The position numbers and the translations under genes were made by a program. From Richelia sp. SL_2_1 (GTDB lineage: Bacteria > Cyanobacteriota > Cyanobacteriia > Cyanobacteriales > Nostocaceae), in NCBI GenBank assembly GCA_012033205.1, contig JAAUSO010000039.1, positions 1 to 46,006 on the forward strand: a stretch of 46,006 bases of DNA, read 5' to 3'. Of this stretch, positions 37,488-46,006 are shown piece by piece. Positions within the stretch are counted from its first letter, which is position 1. Each line of letters begins with the position of its first letter. Below the pieces are notes generated by a model. The model worked only from the letters and a program-made list of their open reading frames with translations, made no database searches and had not been told where the DNA came from.

Positions 37488-37506
37488 TTTAACCAAAACT
37501 TAACCT
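37488..37506 (+). promoter_or_regulatory. Pho box upstream of the nuclease/5'-nucleotidase gene
   Basis: TTTAACCA-AAA-CTTAACCT: two octamers fitting YTTAAYYW with a three-base spacer, built exactly like the pstS box (octamer-AAA-octamer). It lies about 550 bases before the large gene and about 150 bases before the small frame at 37659. This implies a long leader if it drives the large gene. Confidence 0.7.
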
Positions 37507-37658
37507 GAAATGGTTGATTTTTTAATGCACTTTTCTTAGCATTTGAAGTGTAAGTATTAACATTTACACGAGTCTATTGATTAACTCAGGAAAAACTCTG
37601 ACAAGAAATTCTGAACTAAAAATAAATGCTTCAACTAGTTAATTAGCAAACAAATTCT

Positions 37659-37805
37659 ATGGCTCAGACAACTGGAATCGTGCGTGCTGGACTTGTGATC
37701 AACAAGGTTTTGATTAACTCAAATAAATTAGCAACGGATGTAAACCAGGATACTGGTAATAATGCGGGTGATATGAAAAAATACTCGAGCAAAATAGATT
37801 TTTAA
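37659..37805 (+). CDS. Possible small protein, 48 residues
   Basis: An ATG-initiated frame beginning MAQTTGIVRAGLVINKVLIN and ending in charged residues (KKYSSKIDF). I do not recognise it. It lies between the Pho box and the large extracellular enzyme gene, on the same strand. The ribosome site is poor. It could be the remnant of a longer gene, a leader peptide or chance. Confidence 0.3.
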   Translation: MAQTTGIVRAGLVINKVLINSNKLATDVNQDTGNNAGDMKKYSSKIDF

Positions 37806-38055
37806 TTCAGAAAATACGGATACCAATTCTAGTTAATTCTGAGATGGTAGTAGCGAGAAAATCAGACATATATATTTGAGTAATTTTTCATAACGAGAGA
37901 GTTTTCTTAATTGAGCAAATTACTCTGCAACTAGTTTGATTTATATCTATTTGAATGAATCAATTTAGTTGGGTGATTTGGAAATTTTGGTTTGTAGAAA
38001 AATCAAATCATACTAACTTGAAAATTCTGTATTTTTGATTCATAGGAGCATTTGA

Positions 38056-39387
38056 GTGGCTGACATATTTATTTCTGAGTACATTGAAGGTAGTAGTAAT
38101 AATAAAGCGATAGAACTCTATAATCCAACAGATTCAGTAGTTGATTTAGCCGCTGATAATTACACCATTGAACTTTACAGCAACGGAGCTTCATCTCCAA
38201 GTCAAAGTTTATCTTTAACAGGTACCATTGCGAGTAAAGATGTTTTTGTAATTACTCGTTCTAATGCTGACGAAGCGATTAAAACAGTTGCTGATATCAC
38301 CAATGCTGATTCAGTAATCAATTTTAATGGTGACGATGCAATTGTAATTAAGAAAAATGGTGCCGTTATTGATGTAATTGGACAAGTTGGTTTCGATCCT
38401 GGTAGTGAGTGGGGTAGTGGGGATACTTCTACTGCAAACAACACTATTCGTAGAAAACTAACTATTACATCAGGTGATACTAATCCTGATGATGCTTTTG
38501 ATCCTTCAGTAGAATGGGATGGTTTTCCTCAGGACACATTTAATGGATTGGGTTCTGATAATTCTGATGATAACGACAACAATGGTGGTTCTAGTGTCAA
38601 AATCTATGACATCCAAGGTGCTGCTCACACTTCACCACTTGTAGGTCAATCTGTAACTACCACTGGTATTGTTACCGCAATAGATACTAACGGTTTTTAT
38701 CTCCAAGATGCTACAGGAGATGGAAATAATGCAACTTCCGACGCTATATTCGTATTTACTAGTTCTGCTCCTACCGTCACAGTTGGTGATGATGTAGAAG
38801 TTAGCGGTACAGTTAGCGAGTTTTTCCCTGGTGGTGCTAGCACTGGTAATCTTTCCACAACTCAAATTGGTGGAAGTCCTACTGTTAGTGTAAAATCTAG
38901 CGGAAATGCCCTTCCTACAGCAACAATTATCGGTGCAGGTGGGAGAATTCCTCCAACTGAAAATATTGATGATGATGCTTTCACAAGTTTCGATCCCGAT
39001 ACTGACGGAATTGATTTTTTCGAGTCGTTAGAAGCAATGCTGGTGACAGCTAAAGATGCTGTTGCTGTTTCTGGTACTAACGGTTTTAGGGAAATTTTCA
39101 CAGTTGTCGATGATGGTACGGGTGCTACAGGAATTAGCGATCGCGGTACACTCAATATCAGCCCCGATGATTTTAATCCCGAAAGAGTCCAAATTGATGA
39201 AGATACGGGGATTTTACCAGGTTTTACTCTTCCTCAAGTAAATGTGGGAGCAAGTTTAGGAGATGTTACGGGAGTTATTTCCTACGACTTCGGTAATTTT
39301 CAGATTCAACCGACACAAGCATTTACTGTTACTCCTGCAACTATCCAACCAAAAACCACAACTATCGAAGGTGCGCTCCGATTTTAG
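38056..39387 (+). CDS. N-terminal part of an ExeM/NucH-type extracellular nuclease
   Basis: 443 residues starting at a GTG with AGGAG seven bases before it. A lamin-tail domain covers about 1-150 (ADIFISEYIEGSSNNKAIELYN is its opening; FNGDDAIVIKKNGAVIDVIG is inside). An OB-fold-like domain (about 180-440) begins IYDIQGAAHTSPLVGQSV and ends GVISYDFGNFQIQPT. This is the usual architecture of ExeM/NucH nucleases before their endonuclease/exonuclease/phosphatase domain. The frame stops at a TAG just where that domain should start; the remainder continues in another frame in the next entry. There is no N-terminal signal peptide, as in other cyanobacterial exoproteins of this type. Confidence 0.85.
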   Translation: MADIFISEYIEGSSNNKAIELYNPTDSVVDLAADNYTIELYSNGASSPSQSLSLTGTIASKDVFVITRSNADEAIKTVADITNADSVINFNGDDAIVIKKNGAVIDVIGQVGFDPGSEWGSGDTSTANNTIRRKLTITSGDTNPDDAFDPSVEWDGFPQDTFNGLGSDNSDDNDNNGGSSVKIYDIQGAAHTSPLVGQSVTTTGIVTAIDTNGFYLQDATGDGNNATSDAIFVFTSSAPTVTVGDDVEVSGTVSEFFPGGASTGNLSTTQIGGSPTVSVKSSGNALPTATIIGAGGRIPPTENIDDDAFTSFDPDTDGIDFFESLEAMLVTAKDAVAVSGTNGFREIFTVVDDGTGATGISDRGTLNISPDDFNPERVQIDEDTGILPGFTLPQVNVGASLGDVTGVISYDFGNFQIQPTQAFTVTPATIQPKTTTIEGALRF

Positions 39388-42300
39388 GTGTAGAGCAACC
39401 TTTTGAAGCACGTCAAGAAGAAGTAGCAGTTAATGGTAGTCTTGATGAACGTCAAGCCCAAGCGCAAGCTGTTAAAGGTTATGTTGATGGAATTTTAGCA
39501 GCAGACGCAAACGCTAATATCGTTGTAGTCGGTGACTTGAACGAGTTTGAGTTTGTTTCTCCTGTAGAAACCTTGGCAGAGAGCTTGACAAACTTAACAG
39601 AAACTGTTCCAGAAAACGAACGTTACAGTTTTATCTTCCAAGGTAATTCCCAATCCTTAGATCATATTTTAGTTAGTAAAAATTTCGCTGGTAATGCGAA
39701 GTTTGATATCGTACACGTAAACTCTGAATTTGCGGAAACTACTCAAAGAGCTAGTGACCATGACCCATTAGTTGCAAGTTTAACAATTCCTAAAAACATG
39801 GACATCCCAAAAATTAATCTCAGTAAAATCAGTACTTTTACTGGCAATGGTGCAGAAATTGTTGCCCATGACCCTACAACCCAACGCTTGTTTGTAACTA
39901 CTGGGGATACTGTAGAAATTATTGATATTAGTAACCCAGCAAATCCTACAAAGTTTGGTGAAATTGATATCACATTGATTGGTGGTGGTGTTAATAGCGT
40001 TGCTGTTAAGAACGGTATCGTAGCTGTAGCAGTTGAAGCCAATACCCCGCAAGACCCTGGTTTAGTTGCGTTTTACAACACCGACGGTGTATTCCAACGT
40101 TCCGTTGTAGTTGGTGCGCTTCCGGATATGCTCACCTTTACTCCTGATGGTACCAAAATCTTGGTTGCTAACGAAGGTGAACCCAATGAAGATTATACTG
40201 TTGACCCAGAAGGTTCTATCAGTATCATTGATATCTCTGGTGGTGTTGCGGCTTTAGACCAAACCAAAGTTAAAACTGCGAATTTCAGAGCATTTAACAG
40301 CCAAAAGCAAGCGTTAATTGATAGTGGAGTCCGCATTTTTGGACCTGGTGCAACAGTTGCTCAAGATTTAGAACCAGAATATATTGCAGTATCTGCCGAT
40401 GGTAGCAAAGCATTTGTAACTTTGCAGGAAAATAACGCGATCGCTGTTTTTGATATCGCAACTGCAACGGTAACAGATGTTTTACCTTTAGGTTATAAAG
40501 ACCACAGCTTACCAGGAAATGGTCTAGATGCTAGCGATCGCGATGTTGATGGCAGCAGTGGTGGTGGTGGTAAAATTAACATCCAAAACTGGCCCATCTT
40601 CGGGATGTACCAACCAGATAGTATTGCTTCCTTTGAAGCTGATGGCAAAACTTACTACCTCACCGCGAATGAAGGGGATGCACGCATCCGTCCCGATGGA
40701 AATATTGAAGATGACCAAGGTAATGTAATTTTAAAAGATGGTTCGGTCTTCAACGAAGAAACACGAATCAACGACGTTGAACTTGACCCAACTGTTTTCC
40801 CCAACGCTGAAGAACTCCAGGAAAATGAAAATTTGGGTCGTTTAAACATCACCAACACCCTGGGAGATACAGATGGTGATGGCGACTACGATAAATTGTA
40901 TGCCTATGGCAGTCGTTCGTTTTCTATTTGGGATAGCAGCGGTAAGTTAGTTTTTGACAGTGGAGACCAACTAGAAACGATTACCGCAGAACAAACACCA
41001 ACACTGTTTAATGCTGATTTTGATGACGAAGTATTAGACGCAAATGGAAACTTAGACTTCAGCGATACAAGTCCAAGCTTTAAGAAAGACAATCGTTCCG
41101 ACAACAAAGGACCAGAACCCGAAGCTGCAACCGTTGGTGTAATTAACGGTAAAACCTACGGATTCATCGGTTTAGAACGTGCTGGTGGTGGTGTGATGGT
41201 TTACGACCTCAGCAACCCCACAGCACCGGAATTTGTCCAGTACATTCGTACCGAAGGTGATATTTCTCCTGAAGGATTTAAGTTTATCTCCGCTGCGGAA
41301 AGTCCTAATGGAAACCCCGTGTTAGCGGTTGCGAACGAAGTCAGTGGAACTACTACGCTTTATAATATTGACGTTCCACCAACAATTACTAATTACACCT
41401 TCAACAACCTACCTAAATTAGGTACAACCTCAACCAACCAAGATATTTTCTTGGGTGGTTTTTCCGGTTTATATTTCCAAGGGCTTGCTGAAAACGGTAA
41501 TCTGAAATTTGTCACCAATACTGACAGAGGACCAAATGGAGAAGCAACTGATAGTAAAAGACCATTCCTTTTACCTAGTTTCCAACCAGAGATAGTTAGT
41601 TTTGAGCTTGATCGTTCCACTGGAAACATTAGTATTACCAACAGAACTGGTTTATTCCGTGAGGATGGAACCACTCCTTTAACTGGTTTACCCAACTTAC
41701 AAACTGGAGTCCAAAATACAGCTTATACTGATGAAATTGGTGTTGATTTAGACGGTAATACTCTACCCAACGACACCTTGGGAGCAGATTTAGAAGGGAT
41801 TGTAGTTGCTCCAGATGGTAGTTATTGGATGGTTGATGAATACCGTCCAGCGATTTACCACTTTGACAATAATGGTAAATTAATTGACCGCTTTATTCCC
41901 GAAGGTAGTCCTACTGACTCCAGCCAAAATGGCGGAACTTCCTTTGGAACCCCAGTTTTACCCGCTGTTTATGCCCAAAGACGCGCCAATCGTGGTTTTG
42001 AAGCGGTGGCTTTGGAAGGAAATAAACTTTACGCATTTATCCAAAGTGCGATCGATAATCCAGATAACAGTGGTGATACAGCATCAAGAGGTTCTCGTAA
42101 CCTGAGAATCTTAGAATTTGATGTTACTAGCAAACAGGTGACTGGAGAGTATTTATATTTACTTGATGATATTACAGGTAGTGGAACCGCTAAAACAGAT
42201 AAAATCGGGGATGCGGTTTCCTTGGGTAATGGTAAATTTGCGGTTGTGGAGCGAGATGACTTGTCTACCACTGCTTCCAACAAGTTGATTTACCAAATTG

Positions 42301-45107
42301 ACTTAGCACGAGCAACCAATATTAATAACCCTGCTAACTTTACCCTACCAGCGGGTAAAACCATCGAACAATTAACTCCTGAAGAATTAACCACAGCAAA
42401 TATCAAGCCTGCTACTAAGAGCTTAATCGCTAATGCGGCGGAATTTGGTTATACCGGAGTGGAAAAACTAGAAGGTTTAGCTTTAGTTGCACCCAATACC
42501 CTCGCCTTAATCAACGATAATGACTTTAATGTTGCTGGAACTAACATCCCCGAACAACTGGGTATTTTAGAATTACCCAAAGCTTTAGAGTTACCAGTTA
42601 ACAATCAAAGATTCACCCTACAACTACTCCACGCCGCAGATCAAGAAGCCGGAGTTCCCGCACTCGATGATGCACCCCGTTTCAGTGCTGTATTGAATGC
42701 GTTGAAAAACCAAGATGCCGATAGCGATGGTAAGGTAGACTACGAAAATACGGTAATATTGTCCTCCGGTGACGCTTATATCCCCGGTTTATTCTTTGAT
42801 GCATCAAAAGACCCCTCACTTGCTCTTTTGTTAGGTAAAGAAGGTGCTGGACGAGCTGATATTGTTATTCAAAACGAACTTGGTTTCCAAGCGATCGCCT
42901 TTGGTAATCACGAGTTTGATTTCGGTACCGCTCAGATTAAATCGCTACTTGCTCCCGATGGTGCTTATCCCGGTGCAAAGTTCCCCTATTTAAGTTCCAA
43001 CCTCGACTTTACCAATAACGCGGACTTAAAAGATTTAGTTGCTGCTGATGGTCAAGAAGCCAGCAGCATCCCCGGTAAAATTGCCAAGAGTACCGTAGTT
43101 ACCGTCAATGGTGAGAAAATTGGTGTAGTTGGTGCGACTACTCCTACATTACCAAGAATTTCTTCTCCTGGAACCGTTGGTGTTCTGCCCGCAGACTCTA
43201 CCGACATCCCGGCTTTAGCTGCGGAAATTCAAAAGTCAGTAGATGCGCTCCTTGCAGCTAACCCCGATATCAATAAAGTTGTCTTGCTTGCTCATATGCA
43301 GCAGATTGCGATCGAGCAGGAATTGGCTGGTTTGCTCAAAAATGTAGATATCATCATGGCTGGTGGTTCCAACACTCGCTTGTTGGACGAAACCGACCGT
43401 TTACGTGCGGGTGATACCAAGCAAGGTGAATACCCAATTTTCAAAAAATCAGCCAGCGGTGAAGATGTAGCGATAATTAACACCGACGGTAACTATAAAT
43501 ATGTCGGTCGCTTGATAGTAGATTTTGATGCTCAAGGTAGAATAATTCCTGAGAGCATTAATCCTAATGTCAGCGGTGCTTATGCTACTGACGAGCAGGG
43601 TGTAAAGGATTTAAACGCTGAGAATTTGGTAGACCCAGAAATTAAAGCAATTACCGATGCTTTACAAGAAGTCATCAAGAAACAAGATGGTAACGTCTTG
43701 GGTATTACCGATGTCTTCCTCAACGGTACTCGCTCTGATGTCCGGACTCAAGAAACCAACTTGGGTAACTTAACTGCTGATGCAAACCTCAATTATGTTA
43801 AAGGTTTAGATTCCACTGTCGCTGTTTCGATTAAAAACGGTGGTGGTATCCGCAACAATATTGGACGCATCTTCACACCTCCTGGTGCTACTGAATCCCA
43901 AAAACTACCCCCCGAAGGAAACGATTTATCTGGTAAACCAGACGGTGGTATTTCTCAACCAGATGCTCAAAATGCGCTGTCATTTAACAACGCTTTGAGT
44001 CTTGTTACCTTAACAGCAACACAGTTAAAAGCAATCCTCGAACACGGTGTAGCAAAAGTAGCACCAGGTGCAACCCCCGGTCAATTCCCGCAAATTGGTG
44101 GTATTTCCTTTAGCTTTGACGCAACCCAACCCGCAGGAGAACGCATTCAAAGCGCTGCGATTCTCAACGATGATGGTAGTGTTAAAGAAGCTTTGGTGAG
44201 AAACGGTGAAGTAGTCGGAGATGCAAACCGGGGGATTCGGATTACCACTTTGAGTTTCTTAGCTAATGGTGGTGATGATTATCCGTTTCCAGATTTTGTG
44301 AAAGCAAATCCCACCTTTGCTAATCGAGTTGATTTACTTGGGGAAATAATTGAGGGAATTAGTGAAGACCGTAACCTCAATGGTAAAATCGATGGACCTG
44401 TTGACCCCACTTTATTCGATCCCGGTAAATCCAATTTTGCCAACTCCGGAAGCGAACAAGATGCATTTGCTGAGTATCTTCTAGCTAACTTTAATACTCC
44501 TGAAACAGCGTTTAAAGTTGCTGATGTTCCACCAGCGCAAGATACAAGAATTCAAAATCTAGCTTTCCGTGAGGATACGGTATTAGAAAGTTTCGTGGAG
44601 GTTATAGAAAATACTTCTGTTACAACTCTTGACGATGGAACTGAAGTTGAATTCATTGACTTAAGAACTTTAACTGGTCAAACAACAATAAACTTCACCA
44701 TTAGTAGAGAAGCTGACTTCAATAATGAAGTTTACTTCTACGCAGTTGATGATATTACTGGTACTGTTGGCGGCGTAAAAGTAGGTGATGCTGGTTATGT
44801 GACAGCGGCTTTAAACAACCGCGTTTCTCCTGTCTTTTCCACCAGCGATGACAATACAGAAACCGGAAGCGCTCAATTTACGGCAGGTTCCATAGTGGTT
44901 CCTATAATTATTGCTGACGGTACTTTAGCTGAAGCTATCAGCGGTGCGGCTGAAGTTTATTTCCCATACTTGGGTGCTAATACCGATAGCAAAACCTTCG
45001 ACCACATTCAGTTCGTTGGTGATAACACTTTCGGTTTTGAAGATTTACCTAACGGTGGTGATAGAGACTTCAACGATATCGTTATTAAGATTGAGAGTAT
45101 TGCTTAA
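39375..45107 (+). CDS. C-terminal part: nuclease remnant, phytase-like esterase and 5'-nucleotidase
   Basis: The open frame begins APILGVEQPFEARQEEVA, with no good start codon; the first usable one is TTG 39537 (numbering below from it). Domains: the C-terminal half of the EEP nuclease (VVVGDLNEFEF, SLDHILVS, ASDHDPLVASL); a choice-of-anchor I beta-propeller (about 85-610, with SPEGFKFISAAESPNG); a phytase-like esterase (about 615-1020, TDRGPNGE, LGADLEGIVVAPDGSYW); and a 5'-nucleotidase (about 1021-1600). The latter has the metallophosphatase motif AFGNHEFDFG and the C-terminal nucleotide domain ETNLGNLTADANL. The metal ligands are partly altered (HAADQE, GGSNTR). A DUF4114-like end reads PNGGDRDFNDIVIKI. 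It was presumably continuous with the 38056-39387 part. Confidence 0.85.
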   Translation, partial: APILGVEQPFEARQEEVAVNGSLDERQAQAQAVKGYVDGILAADANANIVVVGDLNEFEFVSPVETLAESLTNLTETVPENERYSFIFQGNSQSLDHILVSKNFAGNAKFDIVHVNSEFAETTQRASDHDPLVASLTIPKNMDIPKINLSKISTFTGNGAEIVAHDPTTQRLFVTTGDTVEIIDISNPANPTKFGEIDITLIGGGVNSVAVKNGIVAVAVEANTPQDPGLVAFYNTDGVFQRSVVVGALPDMLTFTPDGTKILVANEGEPNEDYTVDPEGSISIIDISGGVAALDQTKVKTANFRAFNSQKQALIDSGVRIFGPGATVAQDLEPEYIAVSADGSKAFVTLQENNAIAVFDIATATVTDVLPLGYKDHSLPGNGLDASDRDVDGSSGGGGKINIQNWPIFGMYQPDSIASFEADGKTYYLTANEGDARIRPDGNIEDDQGNVILKDGSVFNEETRINDVELDPTVFPNAEELQENENLGRLNITNTLGDTDGDGDYDKLYAYGSRSFSIWDSSGKLVFDSGDQLETITAEQTPTLFNADFDDEVLDANGNLDFSDTSPSFKKDNRSDNKGPEPEAATVGVINGKTYGFIGLERAGGGVMVYDLSNPTAPEFVQYIRTEGDISPEGFKFISAAESPNGNPVLAVANEVSGTTTLYNIDVPPTITNYTFNNLPKLGTTSTNQDIFLGGFSGLYFQGLAENGNLKFVTNTDRGPNGEATDSKRPFLLPSFQPEIVSFELDRSTGNISITNRTGLFREDGTTPLTGLPNLQTGVQNTAYTDEIGVDLDGNTLPNDTLGADLEGIVVAPDGSYWMVDEYRPAIYHFDNNGKLIDRFIPEGSPTDSSQNGGTSFGTPVLPAVYAQRRANRGFEAVALEGNKLYAFIQSAIDNPDNSGDTASRGSRNLRILEFDVTSKQVTGEYLYLLDDITGSGTAKTDKIGDAVSLGNGKFAVVERDDLSTTASNKLIYQIDLARATNINNPANFTLPAGKTIEQLTPEELTTANIKPATKSLIANAAEFGYTGVEKLEGLALVAPNTLALINDNDFNVAGTNIPEQLGILELPKALELPVNNQRFTLQLLHAADQEAGVPALDDAPRFSAVLNALKNQDADSDGKVDYENTVILSSGDAYIPGLFFDASKDPSLALLLGKEGAGRADIVIQNELGFQAIAFGNHEFDFGTAQIKSLLAPDGAYPGAKFPYLSSNLDFTNNADLKDLVAADGQEASSIPGKIAKSTVVTVNGEKIGVVGATTPTLPRISSPGTVGVLPADSTDIPALAAEIQKSVDALLAANPDINKVVLLAHMQQIAIEQELAGLLKNVDIIMAGGSNTRLLDETDRLRAGDTKQGEYPIFKKSASGEDVAIINTDGNYKYVGRLIVDFDAQGRIIPESINPNVSGAYATDEQGVKDLNAENLVDPEIKAITDALQEVIKKQDGNVLGITDVFLNGTRSDVRTQETNLGNLTADANLNYVKGLDSTVAVSIKNGGGIRNNIGRIFTPPGATESQKLPPEGNDLSGKPDGGISQPDAQNALSFNNALSLVTLTATQLKAILEHGVAKVAPGATPGQFPQIGGISFSFDATQPAGERIQSAAILNDDGSVKEALVRNGEVVGDANRGIRITTLSFLANGGDDYPFPDFVKANPTFANRVDLLGEIIEGISEDRNLNGKIDGPVDPTLFDPGKSNFANSGSEQDAFAEYLLANFNTPETAFKVADVPPAQDTRIQNLAFREDTVLESFVEVIENTSVTTLDDGTEVEFIDLRTLTGQTTINFTISREADFNNEVYFYAVDDITGTVGGVKVGDAGYVTAALNNRVSPVFSTSDDNTETGSAQFTAGSIVVPIIIADGTLAEAISGAAEVYFPYLGANTDSKTFDHIQFVGDNTFGFEDLPNGGDRDFNDIVIKIESIA

Positions 45108-45126
45108 TTGAAAGGAAAAAATATAG

Positions 45127-45169
45127 TTTATTCCTCACATAATTATTAAAAAATATATTGAGGAATAAA
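45127..45169 (+). terminator. Terminator-like hairpin after the large gene
   Basis: TTTATTCCTCA (45127-45137) and TGAGGAATAAA (45159-45169) form an 11-base perfect stem with a 21-base loop, beginning 19 bases after the stop codon. No T run follows, so it could also be an mRNA-stabilising 3' structure. Confidence 0.5.
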
Positions 45170-45371
45170 TTATCTCTCTAAACACAAGCTATCAAATATT
45201 TACACCTAGGAAACTTACGGTTGACTGGGTGTTTTTTAATTGTTCTTACAACATGATATAAATAAATTTACTATTAATAAATTTGAAAAAATTAATAATT
45301 TGCAACCCAATTATTGAAAATAATTAACTATTTTTATTAATCTATAAAATTTACAAAAATACATTTTTTAT

Positions 45372-45554
45372 GGGAGCATCCCAAATGTGTAAAAATACTA
45401 TTTGTCATTGCGAGTGGAACGACGCATATGTCCTATGGGACACGCTCCGCCTACGCAAGTCTTTGAGATTGCTTCACTTCGTATGTCCTATCGGACACGC
45501 TTCGCTAACGCAATGACAATCAAAATCTTAATTATGCAAAATTGGGATGCTCCC
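45372..45554. repeat. Nested inverted repeat, MITE-like insertion
   Basis: The outer arms GGGAGCATCCCAA (45372-45384) and TTGGGATGCTCCC (45542-45554) pair perfectly over 13 bases. Inside lies a 118-base element bounded by 11-base perfect terminal repeats TTGTCATTGCG (45402-45412) and CGCAATGACAA (45509-45519). The inner part contains two near-copies of TATGTCCTATNGGACACGCT. It looks like one dispersed repeat inserted inside a pre-existing palindrome. The whole 45170-45777 stretch is otherwise gene-free. Confidence 0.75.
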
Positions 45555-45777
45555 TTTTTTATCATTTTGAAATCACATCAAAATAAATTATTTCTTAACC
45601 TAAAAATTAAATAATTCTAAATAGTGATTCACTATATTTTAGTAATTTGATTATTGCTGATAAACTGCGATTGCAACTGCTCGATCATACTGGAAATTAC
45701 TCTTCAGTTTTTCTAAGGCTTTGAATACTGCCAGAGCAAAGGTTGATTTTATAAGAGAGGAGAATAGAACTAATTTC

Positions 45778-45888
45778 ATGGCTAATACTCCATTTGACAC
45801 GCAAGAACAGGCGCAGCTAAAGGGTATCAACGGATACAGCACTGACCCCATTGTTACCATCGGCGAAACTATTAATGATTACACGTAA
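45778..45888 (+). pseudogene. Fragment resembling the N terminus of a PhoX/DUF839 phosphatase
   Basis: An ATG with a GAGAGGAG site upstream encodes 36 residues. STDPIVTIGETINDYT resembles the conserved entry of cyanobacterial PhoX-like (DUF839) alkaline phosphatases, where a Pro-Pro-Gly-Ile-Leu-Asp-Gly segment usually follows. Here an in-frame TAA occurs at that point. The same frame is open again from 45889 to a TGA at 45994-45996, with no recognisable similarity. The window ends at 46006. It may be a decayed gene or a recombined 5' end. One Pho-box octamer, CTTAACCT, lies at 45594-45601. The family call is from memory and tentative. Confidence 0.35.
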
Positions 45889-46006
45889 AATATGTGGGAA
45901 GTTGGTAGCCCTGTCTTTTTAAAGCAGGGTGGAAAACTGACTCAAGCAGATTTATCTGCCTTTAAAATTAATGTCTTTCGTGGTGTGGGTCATTGATATA
46001 AGCCAT

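Noticed and set aside
45402-45614. Open frame of 70 codons over the right-hand repeat
   Set aside because: It lies almost wholly in the nested inverted repeat; repeat-derived, not a gene.

Overview
The window is chromosomal DNA from a cyanobacterium, most likely a filamentous heterocyst-forming one (Nostocales or Stigonematales). Three things point there: a complete phycoerythrocyanin (pec) gene set next to a phycocyanin (cpc) gene set; AT-rich spacers with seven-base tandem repeats; and frequent GCGATCGC (HIP1) octamers. No rRNA, tRNA, CRISPR array, integrase or intact transposase was recognised.

Layout. (1) 1-7905, minus strand: the phycobilisome rod region, transcribed pecB-pecA-pecC-pecE-pecF and then cpcB-cpcA-cpcC-cpcD-cpcE. 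cpcF would be expected beyond the left edge. It encodes the two biliproteins, their rod linkers, a phycocyanobilin lyase subunit and the PecE/PecF lyase-isomerase. (2) 8587-15037: mixed genes, namely an RluD-type pseudouridine synthase, a receiver-domain protein, a secreted HEAT-repeat protein, a glycine-zipper protein, an ExbB-like proton channel and a TonB-like anchored protein. (3) 15847-21991: a phosphate-uptake locus, pstS-pstC-pstA-pstB on the minus strand, flanked on both sides by plus-strand PstB paralogues with degenerate ATPase motifs. (4) 22027-36243, minus strand: a Wzx/Wzy-type exopolysaccharide cluster with a Wzc-like kinase, flippase, polymerase/ligase, seven glycosyltransferase-like genes (including a WecG-family one) and an initiating sugar-phosphate transferase. 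(5) 37488-45107, plus strand: a giant secreted multi-enzyme protein with lamin-tail, OB-like, nuclease remnant, beta-propeller, phytase-like esterase and 5'-nucleotidase domains. It lies downstream of a Pho box of the same architecture as the one in front of pstS. A short fragment resembling the start of a PhoX/DUF839 phosphatase follows at the right edge.

Regions 3 and 5 look like one phosphate-starvation programme: high-affinity uptake plus scavenging of phosphate from extracellular nucleic acids and nucleotides.

Quality warning. Five genes (pstB, pstS, a WecG-type gene and two GT2 genes) are each broken by one missing base in an A/T homopolymer, and one inserted base restores a family-typical protein each time. 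This points to sequencing error more than gene decay. The giant nuclease gene differs: it has lost a larger internal block. All assignments come from reading the sequence; no database search was run.
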